DNA of 9,457 nucleotides from Candidatus Poseidoniaceae archaeon (lineage in GTDB: Archaea > Thermoplasmatota > Poseidoniia > Poseidoniales > Poseidoniaceae): NCBI GenBank assembly GCA_029250305.1, contig JAQXFM010000055.1:1-9457 (forward strand). The letters run 5' to 3'. Below are positions 1 through 6,130 of the stretch, piece by piece. Position numbers and translations under genes: made by a program. The notes under the pieces are model-generated. The model made no database searches. It saw nothing but the letters and a program-made list of their open reading frames with translations, and was not told the origin of the DNA. Numbering within the stretch: position 1 is the first letter of the stretch; each line of letters starts with the position of its first letter.

Positions 1-386
1 CACGTCTTTGTGCTTCAACACCAGCCCAACTTGGCTACCTTGCAGGTTTGGAATCAGATCGTTCGTGGATGCAGGGCTATGCGGCAAAGGTCGTGGAGCA
101 ACGGGATGTGTGTGTCGAACGCATTCGCTCGATTGATGGTCTCGAAGTTCAATCCTCTGGAGGTGCATTCTACATGTTCGTCAAACTCACTGATGAAAAG
201 TGGGCACTCGATGATAAACAATTTGTGTTAGATCTGCTCCATGAAGAGCATGTGCTTGTTGTGCATGGGAGCGGTTTTTCCCCAGAACTTGGGCGTGGAC
301 ATTTCAGAATTGTCTACCTTCCTGAGGTGGGTGTACTCAACGAGGCGTTCGACCGAATTGAGAGGTTCTTAATCCGTCATCGCTGA
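1..386 (+). CDS. PLP-dependent aminotransferase, class I/II fold, C-terminal fragment
   Basis: The frame is open from the window edge (first full codon at base 3) to TGA at 384-386, giving the last 127 residues of a protein whose N-terminus lies outside the window. It begins with CASTPAQLGYLAGLE, the stretch that in aspartate/alanine-type aminotransferases follows the PLP-binding lysine shortly; that lysine is therefore off the window. The small-domain hallmarks are present: SGGAFYMFVKL, then LHEEHVLVVHGSGF, then GHFRIVYLP, whose arginine (bases 306-308) is the conserved residue that holds the substrate alpha-carboxylate. The family moves an amino group between an amino acid and a 2-oxoacid in the cytoplasm. 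The closest resemblance I recall is to archaeal alanine/aspartate aminotransferases, but substrate cannot be decided from this end. It is separated from the next gene by 47 bases. The family call is firm; the substrate is open. Confidence 0.88.
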   Translation, partial: RLCASTPAQLGYLAGLESDRSWMQGYAAKVVEQRDVCVERIRSIDGLEVQSSGGAFYMFVKLTDEKWALDDKQFVLDLLHEEHVLVVHGSGFSPELGRGHFRIVYLPEVGVLNEAFDRIERFLIRHR

Positions 387-420
387 CATCACGTCGCCGA
401 TGTATTGATGTTTGATTGAT

Positions 421-426
421 GTGAGG
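421..426 (+). promoter_or_regulatory. Ribosome-binding site of the membrane protein gene
   Basis: GTGAGG lies 7 bases before the ATG at 434. GUGA can pair with the UCAC near the archaeal 16S rRNA 3' end. The same GTGAG string precedes the two following genes at 3641 and 4966, which supports these three start choices. Confidence 0.5.
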
Positions 427-433
427 GGCGGTT

Positions 434-3400
434 ATGAATGGGAAGGCCCGTAAGGTAAGGTTGGCCTTGCTTTCATCCTTCTTCTTGATACAACTGCTCC
501 CACAAGCAGCCGCAGCGAGCGTAACAGACGTGAGCGATTTCCGTCTCGAGTACTTCTATCCGGTGATTGTCGCATTTGCCATTGCCATCCCTGTTTGGCG
601 TTGGTTCATTCCCAATCAATTGGCAAATCTCCAAGTCGCCTTCGAAATTGACGATGACCTGTACGAAGTCCACCGGATCACACGAGATGTCGACGACGCC
701 CGTGCGTTGTTGCAAGAAGGTGGTACTGCATTCGGCGTCGGGCTCTATGTGATGGGCATGACAGGTGTTTTACTGTTGATCACTGAATTACTGTTCAACG
801 CAGAGGTATATTTCCTACCAAACCTCTTCTTAATCGGTGTTTTGATTCTTATTCCGGTGTTCATTTCACCATGGGAAACTTTGAACGCGCAACTGGTTGG
901 CACTCGAAAATCGTCGGGTAAGTCAAAGGGTTATGTGAAATTCGTTCGACGTCTCACCACTCTTTTGATTCTCCTCGGGGCAACGTTTGCTGTTGTGTTG
1001 TATGGCAGTTCTCAATCCACTGGTGCTGCCACCATCCGTCCAATTTGGGTGGCTGCGGCCATGCTTACTTTCATGGCACCAACCATTTTTGCCTATGGTC
1101 GAATCATGGGTGCCTCTTGGAACATGATTCTGATCAACAAGTGGCGAACGACGAACGGTCGAGCAAATCCAATTGACCCTGATAAGCCAAGATTCCTCAA
1201 TCGTTTGTTTTCTCTCTTGTTGGTTGTGTTCCTGCTTACCATGCCAATCACGGCCCTCAATGGCATCATTACGGTGTATCACATTCTCTTCAACGATGTC
1301 CCAGAACAGCAAGCTTTCGATATCCTCAACTATGGTGGTGTTCTTGGATTCATGGTCTTTGAGCGTGTGGACCTGATCGCTCAGATTCTCTTTGAGTGGC
1401 AATTCATCAAAGAATTGCCTCAATTCCTCTCGCTTTACCTTTCGATGAACATTGCCATTGTTGGACTGGCGTTCATTTTCGAATTGACTCGGAACCTGGT
1501 TCTCGGTGGGCAATCATTCGGTGGTTTGTTTGGTGTGACCCTCGATACACCAAGAGAAATTCGCACTGAGGTGGAGGCTCAATCGAGGCAACTGACCTTT
1601 GCATTCGCAGGTTTTTCAGGTTATACGGTCCTTTTGCTAATTTTGGTGTGTTACAAAGAATTCGGGTCGCTTATGCCCTTCACTGACCTCTTGGAGGCCG
1701 ATCGCTTTGGCTTTGATGAGCGTGCTCGTCTTGAGGCAACATGGATGTTCATTGCACTTGGCCAAGCAGTGTTTTTGTTCACGTGGGCCTTGTCAATCAT
1801 TCGTTTCCGTTCCCTTCGTGCGTTGCGGTTTGACTTGAACCCCGATGAACGGAGGGAAGGTGCGGTTACCTTTGCCCAAGGCGATTGGATGCGCACCCTC
1901 GTTGAGGAGGCTGCTATTGCGGAAGATCTCGATGCACTGATCCAATTTCAAAGGCGCTCCATCGAGGGAGATCCTTCGTTAATTCGTCACGAAAAGGCTC
2001 GAGCCCATATGTGGGAAATGGCGATTCGTGGACTTTGGCCGAAAGCGATTGAAGAAGCGAAGAAAGTCCTCGCACAAGCTGGTGGAGACGATGATATCTG
2101 CCGAATGATCGTGGCTGTAGGTCACATGGCTTCGAGGCGTTTGGATGCTGCTCGTGAAGCACTCCATGGGTTGCAACAACCGGAAGGGTATGATGAACCT
2201 GAATTACTGGCATTCGTTTGTGAGTGGCTTGATCCATGGCAAGGCACCGTTGAAGAAGATGATTTCTGGGATTGGGAGAACAATTCCTGCATCGACCATC
2301 TACAGATCCTGATGCGCATGCTCCGTGGGTGGCAGCCATCCCCTACTGACCAAACAATCCATAATGACCGCTTAACTCATGTCGCTCAACTTTCGATGGT
2401 GAGTTTGATGCGTGCGCAACGCAGGCACGACGAGGCGCTGGAATTGTCACTTCAACTGGTGCGGGCAGAACCTCTTGGTGTTCGGCCAAGAATTGCTGCT
2501 TCACTCTGCCTGATCGACAAAGGAGATTGGCACAGCGCTCGGTCGATTTTGTCAGAGCTCAAGGTCAGCGACGGACAAGACCCTCGCGTGCTCGCACTGG
2601 CGGCGATTCTTGGTCAATCAGTTGACAGTGAAGAATTGGAAGTCGCTCTTGCGGTCGGCGGTGGCCGGAAAGTCCGTCAATGGATCAATGAGGCTCCAGT
2701 CAACCCAGTCGCTGGTCTCGTTGTGAAAGGCGGCATGGATGAAGCCATCAATGCCAACGTCCTGATTGCCGCTCATGAAGCAACCCGGCGTGGTATGCCG
2801 CCACGGTTCAGTTTTGGTTGGTTGAATGTGATCTACAATTACTTCGTACTGGGACCTACTTGGATCGTGTTGGCTATTTTTGTCTATGGACAACAAGGTC
2901 AACTTGCTGGCATCCTCGTGTTGGTGTCCCTTCTGCTGGTTCACACAGCGTCCCGTCGCTTTGCACGTCAACAGCGCCGTGTTATCCGCCATCGTGATCA
3001 GAAAGCGATGGTTTCGTATGCCAAACGAATGAAGCGGTTCAAAGTCAAACCAGAGCGTGGTAACATTCCAGTCGGTACACATCTGCTGTTGTCCGGTATG
3101 CTCGTAACGGTCAACGGCGTTGTGCTGGACCTTGGTTTGCCCGCATGGCTCAGTGTTCGCCTGCCAAAAGACACCGACAAGGCAGTCAAGGCTCGACTGA
3201 GGCGTCAATCGAAATCGATTCAAAAATCTCGACCACCACGACTTCAACCACTTGGCGACGGATGGTGGCTCAAACGTCCGAAGGAAGAAGGGGCGGATAC
3301 TCCTGCACTTGAACGATTGATTGGTCAACCTGCCTACCGTGGCCGTCAACAACAACGTTCGAGGAAGAATTCTCCATCCACCCCCTCCAAAGCGAAGGCT

Positions 3401-3592
3401 AAAACGGCTTCACCAAAGTCAGTGACCGATGTAAACCTCGGAAAGCGAGGCATACCCACCAATACGCGGGTATCTGAGCGTGTTCAAAGCCGGCCCAAAC
3501 CTAGCAATGTGATGGTAGGAAGCAAACAAACGGGTCCAAATGTTCGCCCCGAAGCGAAGTCGGAAGATGACGATTCAATTGATTTCAGTTGA
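434..3592 (+). CDS. Large polytopic membrane protein with TPR-like cytosolic domain, function unknown
   Basis: This 1052-residue protein is not one I recognise. Residues 7-28 form a hydrophobic stretch ending in AAAAS, either a cleaved signal peptide or a first helix. Further hydrophobic segments lie near 39-59, 98-121, 127-145, 173-191, 202-222, 257-282, 298-318 (weaker), 333-352, 387-406 and 434-456. Residues 485-790 are soluble and helical; 649-680 and 683-716 look like consecutive TPR-type helix pairs (DEALELSLQLVRAEP, then GDWHSARSILSEL). A membrane hairpin follows near 802-837. The tail (838-1052) is strongly basic and from about 965 low-complexity, rich in Lys, Arg, Ser and Pro, then ends in acidic EDDDSIDFS. 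TPR-like folds usually mediate protein contacts, so a membrane scaffold or assembly factor is possible, but this is inference. The ATG has a GTGAGG site 7 bases upstream. glyA begins 59 bases downstream. Confidence 0.9.
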   Translation: MNGKARKVRLALLSSFFLIQLLPQAAAASVTDVSDFRLEYFYPVIVAFAIAIPVWRWFIPNQLANLQVAFEIDDDLYEVHRITRDVDDARALLQEGGTAFGVGLYVMGMTGVLLLITELLFNAEVYFLPNLFLIGVLILIPVFISPWETLNAQLVGTRKSSGKSKGYVKFVRRLTTLLILLGATFAVVLYGSSQSTGAATIRPIWVAAAMLTFMAPTIFAYGRIMGASWNMILINKWRTTNGRANPIDPDKPRFLNRLFSLLLVVFLLTMPITALNGIITVYHILFNDVPEQQAFDILNYGGVLGFMVFERVDLIAQILFEWQFIKELPQFLSLYLSMNIAIVGLAFIFELTRNLVLGGQSFGGLFGVTLDTPREIRTEVEAQSRQLTFAFAGFSGYTVLLLILVCYKEFGSLMPFTDLLEADRFGFDERARLEATWMFIALGQAVFLFTWALSIIRFRSLRALRFDLNPDERREGAVTFAQGDWMRTLVEEAAIAEDLDALIQFQRRSIEGDPSLIRHEKARAHMWEMAIRGLWPKAIEEAKKVLAQAGGDDDICRMIVAVGHMASRRLDAAREALHGLQQPEGYDEPELLAFVCEWLDPWQGTVEEDDFWDWENNSCIDHLQILMRMLRGWQPSPTDQTIHNDRLTHVAQLSMVSLMRAQRRHDEALELSLQLVRAEPLGVRPRIAASLCLIDKGDWHSARSILSELKVSDGQDPRVLALAAILGQSVDSEELEVALAVGGGRKVRQWINEAPVNPVAGLVVKGGMDEAINANVLIAAHEATRRGMPPRFSFGWLNVIYNYFVLGPTWIVLAIFVYGQQGQLAGILVLVSLLLVHTASRRFARQQRRVIRHRDQKAMVSYAKRMKRFKVKPERGNIPVGTHLLLSGMLVTVNGVVLDLGLPAWLSVRLPKDTDKAVKARLRRQSKSIQKSRPPRLQPLGDGWWLKRPKEEGADTPALERLIGQPAYRGRQQQRSRKNSPSTPSKAKAKTASPKSVTDVNLGKRGIPTNTRVSERVQSRPKPSNVMVGSKQTGPNVRPEAKSEDDDSIDFS

Positions 3593-3640
3593 GGCCGACA
3601 TCATCGAACCACATCAATGGGTTCAAAGACCGACCAACGA

Positions 3641-3648
3641 GTGAGAAG
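3641..3648 (+). promoter_or_regulatory. Ribosome-binding site that decides the glyA start
   Basis: GTGAGAAG ends 3 bases before ATG 3652. It supports that start over the in-frame TTG at 3589, which overlaps the stop codon of the preceding gene. Confidence 0.45.
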
Positions 3649-3651
3649 AGC

Positions 3652-4965
3652 ATGAGCAGAACACGTGGTTCATGGGCACCTGATGCATCAACCCTTGAGA
3701 AGGCGAACGCCGTCATGAAAGCCGCTGCTGACAGCGGTGATCTCTATCGAAACGGACTTGGAATGATTGCATCTGAAAACATTGTTTCGCCTATGGTTCA
3801 AAAAATAGTAGCAAGTGATCTTCATGGCCGCTATGCTGAGGGCTTACCTGGGAAACGATATTACCAAGGATGCGATGATTTTGATACTATCGAAAGCATT
3901 GGAATCGACTTGGCCAAGTCCGTCTTCAACGCACCGTTTGCCAACATTCAGTCGACCTCGGGAACAGTTTCCAACATCGGGGCTCTCAAAGCACTCGCAA
4001 AGCCTGGAGACAAAATCACCGCAGTCTCAACGGCTGATGGTGGTCACATTTCCCACGCCCGAATGGGTGCGGTGGGTCTTCGTGATCTCAATCTCTCGAC
4101 CTACCCTTGGAACGAGGAAAGAATGGAGCCAGATGTCGATGGAGCATGTGCACTTATTCGTGAAATCGAGCCAAAGGTTGCGTTGATTGGTCAGTCAGTG
4201 TTTCTGTTTCCCACACCGCTTCGAGAAATAGCCGATGCGGCTCATGAAGTCGGTGCCAAGGTCATGTACGATGGAGCGCACGTGCTCGGGCTCATCGCAG
4301 GCGGTGTCTTCCAGGACCCTCTTCGTGAAGGGGCGGATGTGATGACAGGTTCCTCACACAAAACCTTCCCAGGCCCACAAGGTGGTTTTCTCCTGTCCAG
4401 CAGCGAAGATCCAGTCTTCCAAAAGCGACTCAACAATGCCATTTTCCCTGGCGTTTGCTCTTCATACCATCTCCACCATGTTGCCGGCAAAGTCATTGCA
4501 TTGGCTGAGTTTGAAGAATACGGTGCTGCGTACGCTGAAGATATTGTGGCGAATGCCAAGCATTTTGCCGCTTCGCTGGCAGCAGAAGGCTTTGATGTGC
4601 TTGCTGAAAGCCGAGGTTACACGGGCTCCCACCAAGTGTTGACGCGCCACGGTTCCAAAGATTCTGGAGCCGGTACAAAGGCTGCAAGGTTGCTCGAAGA
4701 CGCTGGAATTATCACCAACATGAACATGCTTCCCGGCGATACCAAGGCCATGACCCCCTCAGGGCTCAGACTCGGTGTTCAGGAGTTGACTCGCGTCGGC
4801 ATGGGTTTGCGAGAAATGGAAGAAGTTGCCAAACTGTACGCCCGTGTGCTCATTCAAGGTGAAGATCCGACGATGGTCAAGAAGGATGTGAATGCATTGA
4901 AAGCTGACCATCAAACGATTCGATATTGTTTCAACGAAGATGAGCAAACCGGCTATCCGTTCTGA
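3652..4965 (+). CDS. glyA: Serine hydroxymethyltransferase (archaeal type)
   Basis: The 437-residue product has a length normal for this PLP enzyme, which interconverts serine and glycine while passing a one-carbon unit to a tetrahydrofolate-type or tetrahydromethanopterin carrier in the cytoplasm. Family signatures in order are GMIASENIVSP (37-47), the substrate/cofactor loop YAEGLPGKRYYQG (61-73), STSGTVSN (101-108), GGHISH (130-135), the PLP-contacting MYDGAHVLG (205-213) and the Schiff-base motif TGSSHKTFPGPQGG (232-245) with Lys237. Arg373 in the SGLRLG motif should bind the substrate carboxylate. The lysine motif and the GVFQDPLREGADV stretch match archaeal enzymes better than bacterial ones, as I recall them. 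I chose ATG 3652 because the family N-terminus aligns there and a GTGAGAAG site precedes it. The in-frame TTG at 3589 would add 21 residues with no family resemblance. The next gene starts 9 bases after the stop, implying co-transcription. Which C1 carrier is used cannot be told. Confidence 0.97.
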   Translation: MSRTRGSWAPDASTLEKANAVMKAAADSGDLYRNGLGMIASENIVSPMVQKIVASDLHGRYAEGLPGKRYYQGCDDFDTIESIGIDLAKSVFNAPFANIQSTSGTVSNIGALKALAKPGDKITAVSTADGGHISHARMGAVGLRDLNLSTYPWNEERMEPDVDGACALIREIEPKVALIGQSVFLFPTPLREIADAAHEVGAKVMYDGAHVLGLIAGGVFQDPLREGADVMTGSSHKTFPGPQGGFLLSSSEDPVFQKRLNNAIFPGVCSSYHLHHVAGKVIALAEFEEYGAAYAEDIVANAKHFAASLAAEGFDVLAESRGYTGSHQVLTRHGSKDSGAGTKAARLLEDAGIITNMNMLPGDTKAMTPSGLRLGVQELTRVGMGLREMEEVAKLYARVLIQGEDPTMVKKDVNALKADHQTIRYCFNEDEQTGYPF

Positions 4966-4971
4966 GTGAGG
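4966..4971 (+). promoter_or_regulatory. Ribosome-binding site of the V4R-like gene
   Basis: GTGAGG begins at the base after the glyA stop and lies 3 bases before ATG 4975. The GTG at 4966 is itself in frame and could serve as an alternative start (3 extra residues), but as a GTGAG box it fits the pattern seen before the two upstream genes. Confidence 0.45.
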
Positions 4972-4974
4972 ACC

Positions 4975-6033
4975 ATGGGTGACGTTCCTGAGGCGCAGGT
5001 CCAAGGCTACGTGAAAGCCTTGAATTCAGAATTCTCGTCCGCTGATGGTTGCATCATGGATTCGACTGGAAGGCCTTGGATTCTCTGGAAAACCACAGAT
5101 CTGTATGCATGGTGGCATGCCTTCGAAGCAAATTCCAAAACGCCTCTTGGTCGGAAACTCATGAACGCCTGTGCCGACCAAGAAGAGTATTTTTTAACTC
5201 AAAAATCGATGCTGGATGTTGGCTGGTTTCGACGCTCAAAGCGCCTACATGACGCCATCGAAAGGCGCTGGAATATGTATGGCTGGGGTTCATTCAATGT
5301 CGCCAAAGAATCTGCAGAGACCCTCCTTTTTGCTCCGGTCGCTGCCGGTTTCGCTCTCGCCACCAAAGAACAACTCGCACAACAACGATTCAAATCCGAA
5401 TGGCAACAACTGGGGCAAAAATCCATTCAATTTGATTGGACTTCTGACAGTGCAGATTTACCTCCCGCGCCAAAACCACCTGCACTCCCTTGGGGTCAAT
5501 CCTCTGCCTTAGCCATGAATTCAGTTTCAATTCTGTCCGAGTTCGAATGGCTGAATGGCGGTTGGGCTCTCGCCGGTGAGTCAGTTACCTTTCTCCCCAT
5601 GGATGCCTTCACGCGGCTTTTCCACACGTGCCGAGCGTACCAACACACCCTCGATTCCGAACACATCAACGCATGGGTTACGCCACAGTTAACGGATGGA
5701 GATCGTTCTGTTTTTCTCATGATTGCTGCGTCCATGGCAGAACTTGTTCAATCAAGCGAACGGCCGATTTACATCGAGGACATCTCGAGTTGGTCCTCCC
5801 TTTCGGGGCACTATCTGGCCCCCTATGGCTGGGGGGAGCCAATGGATATCGAATCATTGGAAACACCTAATGGGGTCAGATTCAAGCTCACCGACACTCC
5901 AACTCTTCCGTTCCTTGTCGGGTGGCTGGTTGCAATGTGGGAACGTGGCCATGGAAGAAGTTCCAAATTTTCACTCAAAAAGTTGGATACTTTTTGGTCA
6001 CTTGATGTTGATTCTCGACTTGAGTACAACTGA
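4975..6033 (+). CDS. Trp-rich protein with an apparent tandem V4R-like duplication
   Basis: This 352-residue soluble protein has no signal peptide or clear membrane helix and is unusually rich in tryptophan (18 residues). The two halves appear related. EF, then D/N-G, then G occurs at 19-32 and again at 189-201; a matching hydrophobic run ending in W/F-H is at 33-48 and 202-217. YGWG occurs at 102-105 and 284-287, and P-x3-G-aromatic-x2-A-x2-E occurs at 121-132 and 312-323. The order GWG strand, acidic variable segment, then a P-x3-G helix recalls the V4R (4-vinyl-reductase-like) ligand-binding fold, where such a helix normally precedes a cysteine pair; those cysteines are missing here. A Pro-rich linker (160-173) joins the halves. 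It lies 9 bases after glyA, so co-expression is likely. The duplication is visible in the sequence; the V4R assignment is a resemblance from memory, and the biochemical role is unknown. Confidence 0.85.
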   Translation: MGDVPEAQVQGYVKALNSEFSSADGCIMDSTGRPWILWKTTDLYAWWHAFEANSKTPLGRKLMNACADQEEYFLTQKSMLDVGWFRRSKRLHDAIERRWNMYGWGSFNVAKESAETLLFAPVAAGFALATKEQLAQQRFKSEWQQLGQKSIQFDWTSDSADLPPAPKPPALPWGQSSALAMNSVSILSEFEWLNGGWALAGESVTFLPMDAFTRLFHTCRAYQHTLDSEHINAWVTPQLTDGDRSVFLMIAASMAELVQSSERPIYIEDISSWSSLSGHYLAPYGWGEPMDIESLETPNGVRFKLTDTPTLPFLVGWLVAMWERGHGRSSKFSLKKLDTFWSLDVDSRLEYN

Positions 6034-6089
6034 GGATTAGTGGTACGAACGGATGATGTTTCATTCCACAAATCTGCCCATCTATGGTT

Positions 6090-6100
6090 AAGGACTATAA
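6090..6100 (+). promoter_or_regulatory. Candidate archaeal promoter (BRE/TATA-like) before the calcium-repeat gene
   Basis: In the 97-base gap after the V4R-like gene, purine-rich AAGGA (6090-6094) directly precedes CTATAA (6095-6100). Archaeal transcription usually starts about 25 bases downstream of the TATA centre, here near 6124, leaving a leader of only a few bases before ATG 6131. The element also sits inside a short inverted repeat, GGTTA (6086-6090) and TAACC (6098-6102). The match is short and unverified. Confidence 0.35.
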
Positions 6101-6130
6101 CCACTACATGGTGTGGAGAAACTTGCACAG

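Noticed and set aside
404..422. Direct repeat ATTGATGT, two copies 11 bases apart, in the gap before the membrane protein gene
   Set aside because: It could be a one-turn-spaced regulator site, but an 8-base AT-rich repeat in a 47-base gap is easily chance and nothing else supports it.
923..1513. 196-codon minus-strand open frame
   Set aside because: Antisense to hydrophobic helices of the membrane protein; highly polar translation without motifs and no initiation signal.
2618..3355. 245-codon open frame on the minus strand
   Set aside because: It lies wholly antisense to the membrane protein gene, has no ribosome-binding site or recognisable motif, and its translation looks like random composition.
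3589..3651. Upstream TTG start that would lengthen glyA by 21 residues
   Set aside because: The TTG overlaps the preceding stop codon, the added residues do not resemble the family, and ATG 3652 has its own ribosome-binding site.
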